Positions 16,074 through 25,090 of a stretch of DNA of 64,000 nt are shown here, one piece after another. The DNA is taken from assembly GCA_903824575.1 (NCBI GenBank), contig CAIJXJ010000106.1, positions 1 through 64,000 of the forward strand, written 5' to 3'. The position numbers were made by a program, and so were the translations under genes. Under the pieces are notes generated by a model. That model did no database searches. It saw nothing but the letters and a program-made list of their open reading frames with translations, and was not told the origin of the DNA. Source of the stretch: an uncultured Methylobacillus sp. (lineage in GTDB: Bacteria; Pseudomonadota; Gammaproteobacteria; Burkholderiales; Methylophilaceae). The first letter of the stretch is position 1. Every line of letters begins with the position of its first letter.

Positions 16074-17306
16074 ATGCAGCCCATCCTGAAATCGACCAAG
16101 CTCAACAACGTCTGCTACGACATTCGTGGCCCGGTGCTGGCGCGCGCGCGCGAGATGGAGGACGAAGGCCACCGCATCATCAAGCTCAATATCGGCAACC
16201 CGGCGCCATTCGGCTTCGAGGCGCCGGAGGAGATCGTGCAGGACGTGATTCACAACTTGCCGGATGCATCCGGTTACAGCGATTCCAAGGGCCTGTTCAC
16301 TGCCCGTCGCGCTATTGTGCATTACACCCAGCAGAAGAAAATTGGCGGCGTGACCACCGATGATGTCATCATCGGCAACGGCGTCTCCGAACTGATCGTG
16401 ATGGCGATGAATGCCCTCCTTAACAACGGTGATCAGGTGCTGGTGCCGGCTCCCGATTATCCTCTGTGGACGGCGGCGGTCAGCCTGTCGGGTGGCACGC
16501 CGCGCCATTACCTGTGCGACGAGGCTTCTGACTGGATGCCGGATCTCAAAGATATCGAGAATAAGATCAACGCCAATACGCGTGGGATCGTCATTATCAA
16601 CCCCAACAATCCGACAGGTGCCTTGTACCCAAGGGAAATCCTGGAAGGCATCATCGAAATAGCACGCCATCATGACCTGATCATCTTCGCTGACGAAATC
16701 TACGATAAGGTGCTGTATGACGGTCATGAGCACACTTCGATAGCGTCCCTGGCCGATGACGTGTTGTTCGTCAGCTTCAACGGGCTGTCCAAGAATTACC
16801 GTTCCTGCGGTTACCGCGCTGGCTGGTTGGCACTGTCGGGTGAAAAGCGACACGCCAAGGACTATATCGAGGGCCTCAACATGTTGGCCTCGATGCGTTT
16901 GTGTGCCAACGTACCGGGGCAGTTCGCGATACAGACCGCGCTGGGCGGTTACCAGAGCATCAATGACCTGGTGGCGCCAACGGGACGACTGTGTCGTCAG
17001 CGCGACCTTGCTTGGAAACTTTTGACCGATATTCCCGGCATCACTTGCTCAAAACCCAAGGGGGCCATGTACCTGTTCCCGCGGCTGGACCCCAAGATAT
17101 ATCCCATCAGTGATGACAAGCAGTTCATTCTGGAACTCCTGGAGCAGGAGAGGGTGTTGCTGGTGCAGGGCACCGGTTTCAACTGGCCGACGCCGGATCA
17201 TTTTCGTGTCGTCTTCCTGCCTGGTGCGGATGACCTGACTGAAGCTTTTCTGCGCATCGCGCGCTTCCTGGAACAGTATCGCAAACGCCATGGCGCATCC
17301 AAATAA
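16074..17306 (+). CDS. alaA: Alanine-synthesising PLP aminotransferase
   Basis: A 410-residue fold-type I aminotransferase that makes alanine from pyruvate with glutamate as donor. Seen are the N-terminal LNIGNPAPFGF signature, the NPNNPTGALY motif at about residues 180-189, DEIYDK near 212 and the PLP lysine in SFNGLSKNYRSCGYRAGW. The C-terminus carries the FRVVFLPG arginine segment that binds the carboxylate. It sits directly upstream of hom with a gap that holds a dispersed repeat, a pairing common in betaproteobacteria. Other aspartate-type aminotransferases are possible, but the start and length match AlaA. Confidence 0.88.
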   Translation: MQPILKSTKLNNVCYDIRGPVLARAREMEDEGHRIIKLNIGNPAPFGFEAPEEIVQDVIHNLPDASGYSDSKGLFTARRAIVHYTQQKKIGGVTTDDVIIGNGVSELIVMAMNALLNNGDQVLVPAPDYPLWTAAVSLSGGTPRHYLCDEASDWMPDLKDIENKINANTRGIVIINPNNPTGALYPREILEGIIEIARHHDLIIFADEIYDKVLYDGHEHTSIASLADDVLFVSFNGLSKNYRSCGYRAGWLALSGEKRHAKDYIEGLNMLASMRLCANVPGQFAIQTALGGYQSINDLVAPTGRLCRQRDLAWKLLTDIPGITCSKPKGAMYLFPRLDPKIYPISDDKQFILELLEQERVLLVQGTGFNWPTPDHFRVVFLPGADDLTEAFLRIARFLEQYRKRHGASK

Positions 17307-17310
17307 TTTT

Positions 17311-17360
17311 AACCACCGGGTTCCCGGGGGTACGGGGAAAATCAAGACCGCCCCGTGGTT
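17311..17360. repeat. AACCACGG dispersed repeat between alaA and hom
   Basis: AACCACCGGG, then GGGGGTACGGGGAAAA, and an inverted short arm CCGCCCCGTGGTT at the right. It is the same family as the pair at 12848-12974. It can form a hairpin by pairing AACCAC..GGG with CCCCGTGGTT. Confidence 0.7.
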
Positions 17361-17381
17361 CATTTGTTATTGAGATAGAAC

Positions 17382-18695
17382 ATGAAACCAATCAATGTTG
17401 GCCTGTTGGGCATCGGTACCGTCGGTGGTGGCACCTGGACCGTACTGACCCGAAATCAGGAAGAAATTACGCGCCGTGCCGGCCGACCCATCCACATCGT
17501 CAAGGTGGCGGATCGCGACCTGGAATTAGCGAAAAAATTGACCGCTGGCCAGGTGGCGGTCACGGATGACGCTTTCTCGGTGGTAAGCGATCCCGACATC
17601 GACATCGTGGTCGAGCTGATTGGTGGCACGACGATCGCGAAAGACTTGGTGTTGTTGGCTATCAGTCATGGCAAGCATGTGGTGACCGCCAACAAGGCAC
17701 TACTGGCCGTGCATGGCAACGAGATTTTTGCCGCCGCGCAGAAGCAGGGCGTGATGGTGGCGTTCGAAGCGGCCGTGGCCGGTGGCATTCCCATCATCAA
17801 GGCGGTGCGCGAGGGCTTGGCAGCCAACCGCATCGAGTGGATCGCCGGCATCATAAACGGCACCACCAATTTCATTCTCACGGAAATGCGCGAGAAGGGG
17901 CTGGACTTTGACGTGGCGCTAAAAGACGCGCAACGCCTGGGTTATGCCGAATCCGATCCTACCTTTGACGTCGAAGGCATCGATGCCGCGCACAAGCTGA
18001 TGATCTTGGCGGCTATCGGTTTCGGCATTCCGATGCAGTTCGACAAGGCTTACACCGAGGGCATCACCCAGTTGACGGGGGATGACATCCGCTATGCCGA
18101 GCAGCTGGGCTATCGCGTGAAGTTGCTGGGTATCACCAAGCGCACCGACGCCGGCATCGAGTTGCGTGTGCATCCGACCCTGATCCCGGAGAAGCGCCTG
18201 ATCGCCAATGTTAACGGCGCCATGAATGCGGTGCTGGTCAAGGGCGATGCCGTAGGGCCAACGCTGTATTACGGCAAGGGTGCCGGCGCCGAGCCGACGG
18301 CTTCCTCCGTGGTGGCTGATCTGGTGGACGTGACGCGCATGTGCACGGCCGACCCGCACCAGCGTGTACCGCACCTCGCGTTCCAGCCCGACAAATTGTC
18401 CGACCTGCCGATTTCGCCGATGGACGAGGTCCGTACCGCTTATTATCTACGCCTGCGCGCCAAGGATCAGCCTGGTGTATTGGCTGATATCACGCGCATC
18501 CTGGGCGACCTCAACATCTCTATCGATGCGTTTCTGCAGAAGGAACCGGCTGAGGGTGAGCAGGAAGTCGATATCATCATGCTCACCCACATCACGGTGG
18601 AAAAATACATCAATCAGGCAATTATTGAAATCGAGCTCCTGCCCACTATTAGCGGCAAGGTGACACGCATCCGTCTGGAAGAGTTGAATAGTTAA
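17382..18695 (+). CDS. hom: Homoserine dehydrogenase
   Basis: A 437-residue enzyme that reduces aspartate semialdehyde to homoserine in the threonine and methionine pathway. The NAD(P)-binding loop GLLGIGTVGGGTW is at residues 6-18, the catalytic-domain motif GIINGTTNFIL at about 156-166, and an ACT domain follows at about 350-430 (LRAKDQPGVLADITRILGD), implying feedback control by threonine as in the family. The gene is followed by thrC, with a hairpin repeat in the 66-base gap. Start ATG at 17382 with a weak GAGA upstream. Confidence 0.96.
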   Translation: MKPINVGLLGIGTVGGGTWTVLTRNQEEITRRAGRPIHIVKVADRDLELAKKLTAGQVAVTDDAFSVVSDPDIDIVVELIGGTTIAKDLVLLAISHGKHVVTANKALLAVHGNEIFAAAQKQGVMVAFEAAVAGGIPIIKAVREGLAANRIEWIAGIINGTTNFILTEMREKGLDFDVALKDAQRLGYAESDPTFDVEGIDAAHKLMILAAIGFGIPMQFDKAYTEGITQLTGDDIRYAEQLGYRVKLLGITKRTDAGIELRVHPTLIPEKRLIANVNGAMNAVLVKGDAVGPTLYYGKGAGAEPTASSVVADLVDVTRMCTADPHQRVPHLAFQPDKLSDLPISPMDEVRTAYYLRLRAKDQPGVLADITRILGDLNISIDAFLQKEPAEGEQEVDIIMLTHITVEKYINQAIIEIELLPTISGKVTRIRLEELNS

Positions 18696-18699
18696 AACT

Positions 18700-18739
18700 G
18701 TAGCGCAGGCGGCCTCGCCTGCATGGCCGCCTGCGCTAC
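18700..18739. repeat. GTAGCGCAGG hairpin repeat, copy 1
   Basis: Perfect 15-bp arms GTAGCGCAGGCGGCC and GGCCGCCTGCGCTAC around TCGCCTGCAT, between hom and thrC. The left arm continues for 23 bases in common with the copies at 20196 and 43111; the right arm is shortened here. It looks like a REP-type mobile hairpin and may act as a transcript stabiliser or attenuator. Confidence 0.85.
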
Positions 18740-18761
18740 AACAAGACACGAGAGCAGAGCC

Positions 18762-20192
18762 ATGAAATACATAAGCACCCGCGGCAATTCGCCGGCACAG
18801 ACTTTCAGCGAAATACTGCTCGGTGGCCTCGCTCCCGACGGTGGCCTGTACATGCCGGAGACCTACCCGACATTCAGCGCGACTGACCTTGCCGCCATGC
18901 GCGGCATGACTTACCAGGAATTGGCTTTTGCCGTGCTGTCACGCTTTGTCGATGACATCCCGGCGGCGGATTTACGTGACATTGTGAACCGTACCTATAC
19001 GCCGGAAGTCTATTGCCACACGCGTGCAGGGCAAAAGGCGGCCGACATCACGCCGACCTTGAAACTCGAAGATGATCTCTACTTGCTGTCCCTGTCCAAC
19101 GGTCCGACGCTCGCCTTCAAAGATATGGCGATGCAACTTCTCGGGAATCTGTTCGAATATCTGCTGGCCAAGACGGCGCGCGAGATCAACATTCTGGGGG
19201 CGACTTCCGGTGACACCGGTTCAGCCGCCGAATATGCCATGCGTGGCAAGCGAGGCGTGCGCGTGTTCATGCTGTCGCCCTACCAGAAAATGAGCCGCTT
19301 CCAGACCGCACAGATGTTTAGCCTGCAAGACCCCAACATCTACAATATCGCCGTCAAGGGCGTTTTTGATGATGCGCAGGACATTGTCAAGGCGGTTTCA
19401 AATGATCATGCATTCAAGGCTGAACACAAGATCGGCGCTGTCAATTCCATCAATTGGGGACGCGTCGCGGCCCAGGTCGTCTATTACTTCAAGGGCTATT
19501 TTGCGGTCACTCGTAGCAACGATCAATTAGTCAGCTTTAGCGTGCCTTCCGGCAATTTTGGCAATGTCTGCGCCGGTCACGTTGCCCGCATGTTGGGTTT
19601 GCCTATCAAACATCTGGTGGTCGCTACCAATGAAAATGACGTACTGGACGAGTTCTTTCGCACCGGCGTCTATCATCCACGCGGCTCGGCACAGACCTAT
19701 CACACCAGCAGCCCGTCCATGGACATCAGCAAGGCCTCCAACTTCGAGCGCTTCGTGTTTGATCTGGTGGGACGCGATGGCGCGAAAATGCGCGAGCTTA
19801 TGGCCCGTGTGGATGCGGGTGGCAGCTTCGATCTCAAGGCAGAGGGCAGTTTCGCCAAGGTCGCGGATTATGGCTTCGTGTCGGGAGTCAGCAACCACAG
19901 CCATCGCATGCAGACCATACGCACCGTGCACGAACAATATCATGTCACCATCGATACTCACACCGCTGATGGCCTCAAGGTGGCGCTGGAGCATCGCGAA
20001 TCGGGGGTGCCCATGATCGTACTGGAGACCGCATTGCCGGCCAAGTTTGAGGAGGCGATTGTCGAGGCGCTGGGCCATGTGCCAGAACGGCCACATGCTC
20101 TGGAGGGTCTCGAGGATCTGCCGCAGCGTTTCGAAGTGATGGAGGCCGATGTTAATGCAGTGAAACAGTTCGTTGCGGCAAGAATTGCGTAG
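18762..20192 (+). CDS. thrC: Threonine synthase
   Basis: A 476-residue PLP enzyme that converts O-phosphohomoserine to threonine. The start MKYISTRGN is typical for the family, the PLP lysine lies in TLAFKDMAMQLL (about residue 113), the phosphate loop GATSGDTGSAAEYAM follows at about 145, and the conserved FSVPSGNFGN near 262. The ATG at 18762 is preferred to an in-frame GTG/ATG further up because the upstream sequence is the hairpin repeat. It completes the pair hom–thrC; a second copy of the hairpin follows its stop codon. Confidence 0.96.
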   Translation: MKYISTRGNSPAQTFSEILLGGLAPDGGLYMPETYPTFSATDLAAMRGMTYQELAFAVLSRFVDDIPAADLRDIVNRTYTPEVYCHTRAGQKAADITPTLKLEDDLYLLSLSNGPTLAFKDMAMQLLGNLFEYLLAKTAREINILGATSGDTGSAAEYAMRGKRGVRVFMLSPYQKMSRFQTAQMFSLQDPNIYNIAVKGVFDDAQDIVKAVSNDHAFKAEHKIGAVNSINWGRVAAQVVYYFKGYFAVTRSNDQLVSFSVPSGNFGNVCAGHVARMLGLPIKHLVVATNENDVLDEFFRTGVYHPRGSAQTYHTSSPSMDISKASNFERFVFDLVGRDGAKMRELMARVDAGGSFDLKAEGSFAKVADYGFVSGVSNHSHRMQTIRTVHEQYHVTIDTHTADGLKVALEHRESGVPMIVLETALPAKFEEAIVEALGHVPERPHALEGLEDLPQRFEVMEADVNAVKQFVAARIA

Positions 20193-20195
20193 TGG

Positions 20196-20258
20196 GTAGC
20201 GCAGGCGGCCTCGCCTGCAATTCGATTTTTGTGAGGCAGGTGAGGCCGCCTGCGCTAC
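20196..20258. repeat. GTAGCGCAGG hairpin repeat, copy 2
   Basis: Arms of 23 bases (20196-20218 and 20236-20258) with one mismatch and a 17-base loop. It starts 4 bases after the thrC stop and ends 10 bases before the thyA start codon, so it fills the whole gap and occupies the place of the thyA leader. Confidence 0.88.
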
Positions 20259-20268
20259 GGATATTTTG

Positions 20269-21063
20269 ATGCAGCAATATCTCGATTTGATGCGCCATGT
20301 GGTGACCCGTGGTAACAAGAAGGAAGACCGCACCGGCACCGGTACGCTGTCGGTGTTTGGTTACCAGATGCGCTTTGATCTGGAGCAGGGATTTCCGCTC
20401 CTGACCAGCAAGAAGGTGCACTTGAAATCCATCATTCACGAGCTGTTATGGTTTTTGCAGGGCAGCACTAATATCAAGTATCTCAAGGACAATGGGGTGC
20501 GGATTTGGGACGAATGGGCTGACGAAAACGGTAATCTTGGTCCCGTGTACGGCTATCAGTGGCGCAACTGGCCAAAGCCTGACGGCACACATATTGACCA
20601 GATCGCCCAAGTAGTGGCCATGATCAAGTCCAATCCGGATTCACGCCGACTGATTGTGTCTGCATGGAATGTGGCTGATGTCGACCAGATGAAGCTACCA
20701 CCGTGTCACGCCTTCTTTCAGTTCTATGTGGCTGATGGAAAATTATCATGCCAGCTCTATCAGCGCAGTGCCGATATCTTCCTTGGCGTGCCATTCAATA
20801 TTGCTTCCTACGCACTGTTGACCATGATGGTGGCGCAGGTGTGCGGGCTTAAACTGGGAGATTTCGTGCATACCTTGGGCGATGCCCACATCTACTTGAA
20901 TCACCTTGAGCAGACGCGCGAACAGCTGTCGCGGGCTCCGCGTAGTCTCCCCGCCATGCGCATCAATCCAGAGGTGATGGATATCTTCGGTTTCAAGTTT
21001 GATGATTTTACTTTGGAAAATTACGACCCGCATCCGGCCATCAAAGGCCTGGTTGCGGTATGA
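20269..21063 (+). CDS. thyA: Thymidylate synthase
   Basis: A 264-residue ThyA that methylates dUMP to dTMP with methylene-tetrahydrofolate. The active-site cysteine is in [12 protein letters not shown] at about residue 146; [19 protein letters not shown] and the [11 protein letters not shown] folate and substrate motifs follow. The start ATG at 20269 is only 10 bases after a hairpin repeat and has no strong Shine-Dalgarno, so expression may depend on readthrough from thrC. folA, its partner in folate cycling, lies 1.3 kb further on. A strong terminator follows the stop codon. Confidence 0.97.
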   Translation: MQQYLDLMRHVVTRGNKKEDRTGTGTLSVFGYQMRFDLEQGFPLLTSKKVHLKSIIHELLWFLQGSTNIKYLKDNGVRIWDEWADENGNLGPVYGYQWRNWPKPDGTHIDQIAQVVAMIKSNPDSRRLIVSAWNVADVDQMKLPPCHAFFQFYVADGKLSCQLYQRSADIFLGVPFNIASYALLTMMVAQVCGLKLGDFVHTLGDAHIYLNHLEQTREQLSRAPRSLPAMRINPEVMDIFGFKFDDFTLENYDPHPAIKGLVAV

Positions 21064-21091
21064 AAAACGGCGCCTTTGGCGCCGTTTTTTT
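21064..21091 (+). terminator. Rho-independent terminator after thyA
   Basis: AAAACGGCGCC, TTT loop, GGCGCCGTTTTTTT, starting right at the thyA stop codon. The A and T flanks make it usable from both sides, so it may also end the beta-propeller transcript coming from the right. Confidence 0.92.
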
Positions 21092-21102
21092 GAGATAAAA
21101 CC

Positions 21103-22170
21103 TTAAGGTCGGTCGAGGCTGCCCAATGACTTGGGGTAGGTCACGATGCCCCATGGCATGTCGCGATCGGCAATGCGCTTGGTGACTTCCAGTTTGACGG
21201 TGTCGATTACCACCACTTCACCGGACTTGCCACAGGCCAGCAGGATCTGGCTGTCATCCGGCGTGAAGCTGAAATGCCAGCAGCGGTCGCCGGTTGGAAT
21301 ATCCTTGATCTTTTGGAAGCTGGTCGCGTCGTAAACCTGCAGGACCTTCTGTTTTGAACTGGCGACAAACAGTCGCTTGCCATCGCGGTCATAGGAGACA
21401 CCATAGGGCGCCTTGCCGGTATCGATCACCTTGACCGGTTCCATTTTGGCATCAAGCACCAGCAGCTTGTTTGAGGTCTCCAGTGTCGTGACATAAGACT
21501 TGCCGTCTGGTGACAGCTTGATGCCGCGCGGACGCTCGCCATAGACACCTACAGCCACGCTTTTCAGTAGCTTGCCGGTCTTGATGTCATGCACCGTGAT
21601 TGAGTCGTCAGACTCGTTGGTCACGATCAGTTGCTTGCCGTCTTCAGAGAATTCCAGCCCTTCGGTTTCCGGCTTGCCAATGATCTCCTTGATGACCTTG
21701 CCTTTTTTCAGATCGACCATGGCAATGCGTCCCGGAATCTTGACCTCGTTGCCATCATCCTTGGCGGCTTCAGTGCCGGGCTTAGGTGGTGGAGCGGACT
21801 TTGAACTGGGTTCGTAGGTAATGAACGCCATGTCGCCATAGACCCGCACGAACTCTGGGTTCTTGCCGATCTTGACATGGCGGGGGGCAGTACCTGTGAC
21901 ACGGTCGATGATGCTGATATTGCCGTCATCCTTGTTGGCGGTCACCAGGTACTTGCCGTCTTTCGTCAACCCAATGCCGCGTGGGCCTTTTGCGCCAATG
22001 TCTAGAGTGCTGGTGGTCTCCATGGTGGCCAGGTCGATGACGGTCACGCCGCCTTCCTGATTGGAAACATAAGCGAGGCCCTTGTCCTCGGCCATGGCCC
22101 AGGCCGCGCTGGCCAGCCCAAGTGGCAGCAGCAATGCTGTCAGGGCGCGATTAAAGTGTGATTGTTTCAT
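21103..22170 (-). CDS. Periplasmic YVTN-type beta-propeller protein
   Basis: A 355-residue protein with a signal peptide (cut likely after AWAMA, about residue 27) and about seven blades of the YVTN kind (YVSNQEGGVTVIDLAT, VSYDRDGKRLFVASS, and so on). A charged insertion rich in Pro and Lys (about 122-142) interrupts one blade. The final blade, with CWHFSFTPDDSQ and the ending MPWGIVTYP, resembles the propellers associated with PQQ-dependent alcohol catabolism, which would fit the mxa genes of this window, but this is similarity of pattern only. It is divergent from folA. Role unknown; likely binds a partner or metal in the periplasm. Confidence 0.8.
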   Translation of the reverse strand: MKQSHFNRALTALLLPLGLASAAWAMAEDKGLAYVSNQEGGVTVIDLATMETTSTLDIGAKGPRGIGLTKDGKYLVTANKDDGNISIIDRVTGTAPRHVKIGKNPEFVRVYGDMAFITYEPSSKSAPPPKPGTEAAKDDGNEVKIPGRIAMVDLKKGKVIKEIIGKPETEGLEFSEDGKQLIVTNESDDSITVHDIKTGKLLKSVAVGVYGERPRGIKLSPDGKSYVTTLETSNKLLVLDAKMEPVKVIDTGKAPYGVSYDRDGKRLFVASSKQKVLQVYDATSFQKIKDIPTGDRCWHFSFTPDDSQILLACGKSGEVVVIDTVKLEVTKRIADRDMPWGIVTYPKSLGSLDRP

Positions 22171-22313
22171 GTGAGATATCTCCGGTTTATTGTTTGTTTG
22201 GTTTGCTATAGCCAGCCGTATTTCAGTTAATGACGAGTATTTTGTCCTACTTTCAACATGGAGTGCTGCGCTGCGGCTAAGTTCCCCGTCCGCTTCATAA
22301 ATATTGAGATCAT

Positions 22314-22334
22314 CGTGGCGTTCCAGATGCCACG
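22314..22334. other. Hairpin in the folA/propeller intergenic region
   Basis: CGTGGC / GCCACG with a 9-base loop, about 30 bases before folA, between the two divergent genes. It may be an operator; no factor can be named. Confidence 0.35.
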
Positions 22335-22354
22335 CAGGGTGGGCATCCCCCTAG

Positions 22355-22360
22355 TATAAT
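22355..22360 (+). promoter_or_regulatory. -10 box directly before folA
   Basis: A perfect TATAAT ends 6 bases before the folA ATG (22367). Transcription would begin at or next to the start codon, giving a leaderless or almost leaderless mRNA. No clear -35 box is seen at 17 bases. Confidence 0.5.
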
Positions 22361-22366
22361 GCTGGT

Positions 22367-22870
22367 ATGAATCGCATTTCCATCATCGCAGCCGTTGCCA
22401 GAAATGGCGTGATCGGCGTTAACAATACCTTGCCCTGGCAACTGCCGGAAGACCTCAAGCGCTTTCGCGCACTCACCATGGGCCACCACATCATCATGGG
22501 CCGTAAGACCTTTGAGTCGCTGGGGCGCTTGTTGCCGGGTCGCACCACGGTGATTGTCAGTCGTGATTCCCGTTATGCTGTCACCGGCGCGTTGGTGGTA
22601 AATTCGCTGCCAGCGGCGCTGGCCTTGTGCCTTGAGGACTCTGAGTTGTTCATCATTGGTGGCGCGGAACTGTATCGGGAAGGCCTGCTACTGGCCAACC
22701 GACTCTACCTGACCGAGATCAACGCGGAATTTTGCGGTGATGCTCATTTCCCTGTTTACGACAAAGTCTGCTGGATTGAAACGAGCCGCGAAGCACAGGT
22801 CAGCGAGAGCGGCCTGAGCTTCAGTTATGTCACGCTGGATCGTAAAAATCAGGACACGCAGTCTACGTAA
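22367..22870 (+). CDS. folA: Dihydrofolate reductase
   Basis: A 167-residue DHFR that regenerates tetrahydrofolate with NADPH. Signatures are NGVIGVNNTLPWQLPEDLKRF (residues about 12-32; the catalytic acid is in PEDLK), GRKTFESLGR and FIIGGAELYREGL. It works with thyA upstream. The start at 22367 has a TATAAT box only 6 bases away and no Shine-Dalgarno, which suggests leaderless translation. The 3' end overlaps the convergent decarboxylase gene by 22 bases. Confidence 0.96.
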   Translation: MNRISIIAAVARNGVIGVNNTLPWQLPEDLKRFRALTMGHHIIMGRKTFESLGRLLPGRTTVIVSRDSRYAVTGALVVNSLPAALALCLEDSELFIIGGAELYREGLLLANRLYLTEINAEFCGDAHFPVYDKVCWIETSREAQVSESGLSFSYVTLDRKNQDTQST

Positions 22871-25077
22871 TACCTGCCATCCTCGGCCTTCACCAGGCCG
22901 TGCACGTCGGTCTCGAAGCCGGGAAAGCGGGTGTTGAATTCGCGCGCAAACTTCAGGTAATTGACAATTGTGCTATTGAAGCATTCGCCAGGAATCAACA
23001 GCGGAATGCCTGGTGGGTAGGGTGTCAGTAGTACGGCAGTGACGCGGCCTTCCAGATGGTCGATTTCCACCCGGTCGATTTCCTTATGCGCCATGCGGGC
23101 GAAGGCGTCCGACGGTTTCATCGCCGGTGCCATTTCTGACAGGTACATCTCGGTGGTCAGTCGCGCGACGTCGTTGGCCTTGTACACCTCGTGGATCTGC
23201 GTGCACAACTCTTTCAGGCCGACGCGCTCATAGCGCGGGTGCTTGGCTACGAAATCAGGCAATACCTTCCAACACGGATGGTTCTTGTCGTAGTCGTCTT
23301 TGAACTGCTGCAGGGCGGCGACCATGGTATTCCAGCGGCCTTTGGTGATGCCGATGGTGAACATGATGAAGAAGGAATAGAGGCCTGTTTTCTCCACGAT
23401 CACGCCGTGCTCGGCCAGGTATTTGGTGACAATGGCTGCAGGGATGCCGAAAACTTCCGAGAAGTCGCCGTCAACGTCGAGTCCGGGGGTGATGATGGTG
23501 GCCTTGATCGGGTCCAGCATGTTAAAGCCCTTGGCCACTTTGCCGAAACCGTGCCAGCGTGCCTTGGTTTTCAACATCCAGGCTTCGCGCTCCTCGATGC
23601 CTTCTTCCGACAGGTCGTCCGGCCCCCATACCTTGAACCACCAGTCGACGCCCCATTCCTCATCCACCTTGCGCATGGCGCGACGGAAATCGAGCGCTTC
23701 CGCGATGGATTCTTCCACCAGCGCAGTGCCACCCGGAGGTTCCATCATGGCTGCTGCTACATCGCACGAGGCGATGATGGAATACTGCGGGCTGGTAGAG
23801 GTGTGCATCAGGTAAGCTTCGTTGAACACATCGCGGTCCAGCTTATTGTTCTCGGCATCCTGTACCAGGATCTGCGAGGCTTGAGACAATCCCGCCAGCA
23901 TCTTGTGGGTGGACTGGGTCGAGAACACCATGGATTCTTTGCAGCGCGGGCGGCCTTCGCCGATGGCGTGGTAGTCGCCATAGAAATCATGGAACGAGGC
24001 GTGCGGTAGCCAGGCTTCGTCGAAATGCAGGGTGTCGATCTTGCCGTCCAGCATTTCCTTGATTTCTTCCACGTTGTAGATCACGCCGTCATAGGTGGAC
24101 TGGGTGATGGTCAGCACGCGCGGCTTGGCATTTTTGTTTTTGATGAAGGGGTGGCGTGCAATCTTCTTCTGGATGTTTTCGAACTCGAATTCATCTTTCG
24201 GGATCGGGCCGATGATGCCGAAGTGGTTGCGGGTTGGCATCAGGAACACCGGAATCGCGCCGGTCATGATGATGGAATGCAAGATCGACTTGTGGCAGTT
24301 GCGGTCAACCACCACGATGTCGTCCGGTGCCACCGTCGAGTGCCAGACGATCTTGTTGGAGGTCGAGGTGCCGTTGGTGACGAAATACAGGTGATCGGCA
24401 TGGAAGATGCGCGCCGCATTGCGTTCGGAAGCTGCCACCGGCCCGGTATGATCCAGCAGTTGCCCCAGTTCATCCACCGCATTGCAGACATCGGCGCGCA
24501 GCATGTTCTCGCCGAAGAACTGGTGGAACATCTGGCCGACCGGCGACTTCAGGAAGGCGACACCGCCGGAGTGTCCGGGGCAGTGCCAGGAGTATGATCC
24601 GTCGGCAGCGTAATGGGTCAGCGCCCGGAAGAACGGTGGTGCCAGGGAGTCGAGGTAAGTGCGCGCCTCTCGCACGATGTAGCGCGCGACGAATTCCGGC
24701 GTGTCCTCGTTCATGTGGATGAAGCCGTGCAACTCGCGCAGCACGTCGTTGGGGATGTGGCGCGAGGTGCGCGTTTCCCCATGCAAGAAGATGGGAATCT
24801 CCTCGTTACGGTAGCGGATTTCCTCGACAAATTTCCTCAGGATGGCGAGAGCCGTTTCCGAGCCACCGACGAATTCCTCATCATCGATCGACAGGATGAA
24901 GGCCGAGGCGCGGCTCTGCTGCTGGGCAAACGAGGTCAGGTCGCCGTAACTGGTGACGCCCAGCACTTCATAGCCTTCTTCCTCGATGGCCTTTGCCAGT
25001 ACGCGGATGCCGAGACCAGAGGCGTTCTCGGAGCGGAAGTCTTCATCGATGATGATGACGGGGAAGCGGAATTTCAT
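22849..25077 (-). CDS. Orn/Lys/Arg decarboxylase, inducible type
   Basis: A 742-residue PLP decarboxylase with the layout of the bacterial arginine/lysine/ornithine enzymes: an N-terminal wing domain of about 130 residues (LGIRVLAKAIEEEGYEV), the aminotransferase-like core with SWHCPGHSGGVAFLKSP and the PLP lysine in FSTQSTHKML, and a C-terminal domain with the PPGIPLLIPGE motif. In betaproteobacteria this gene next to dcd is usually annotated arginine decarboxylase (SpeA/AdiA-like), which makes agmatine for polyamines; substrate cannot be fixed by eye. It lies 13 bases after a small conserved gene and dcd, apparently one operon. Confidence 0.9.
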   Translation of the reverse strand: MKFRFPVIIIDEDFRSENASGLGIRVLAKAIEEEGYEVLGVTSYGDLTSFAQQQSRASAFILSIDDEEFVGGSETALAILRKFVEEIRYRNEEIPIFLHGETRTSRHIPNDVLRELHGFIHMNEDTPEFVARYIVREARTYLDSLAPPFFRALTHYAADGSYSWHCPGHSGGVAFLKSPVGQMFHQFFGENMLRADVCNAVDELGQLLDHTGPVAASERNAARIFHADHLYFVTNGTSTSNKIVWHSTVAPDDIVVVDRNCHKSILHSIIMTGAIPVFLMPTRNHFGIIGPIPKDEFEFENIQKKIARHPFIKNKNAKPRVLTITQSTYDGVIYNVEEIKEMLDGKIDTLHFDEAWLPHASFHDFYGDYHAIGEGRPRCKESMVFSTQSTHKMLAGLSQASQILVQDAENNKLDRDVFNEAYLMHTSTSPQYSIIASCDVAAAMMEPPGGTALVEESIAEALDFRRAMRKVDEEWGVDWWFKVWGPDDLSEEGIEEREAWMLKTKARWHGFGKVAKGFNMLDPIKATIITPGLDVDGDFSEVFGIPAAIVTKYLAEHGVIVEKTGLYSFFIMFTIGITKGRWNTMVAALQQFKDDYDKNHPCWKVLPDFVAKHPRYERVGLKELCTQIHEVYKANDVARLTTEMYLSEMAPAMKPSDAFARMAHKEIDRVEIDHLEGRVTAVLLTPYPPGIPLLIPGECFNSTIVNYLKFAREFNTRFPGFETDVHGLVKAEDGRYYVDCVS

Positions 25078-25090
25078 GATGGGCCTGCCC

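Noticed and set aside
16047-16853. Minus-strand frame of 268 codons across alaA
   Set aside because: Antisense shadow of alaA; no motifs and no ribosome site.
19527-20339. Minus-strand frame of 270 codons across thrC and the hairpin
   Set aside because: Antisense shadow of thrC; it also runs through the repeat.
23191-24009. Long plus-strand frame of 272 codons across the decarboxylase
   Set aside because: Antisense shadow; the decarboxylase frame has all family motifs.
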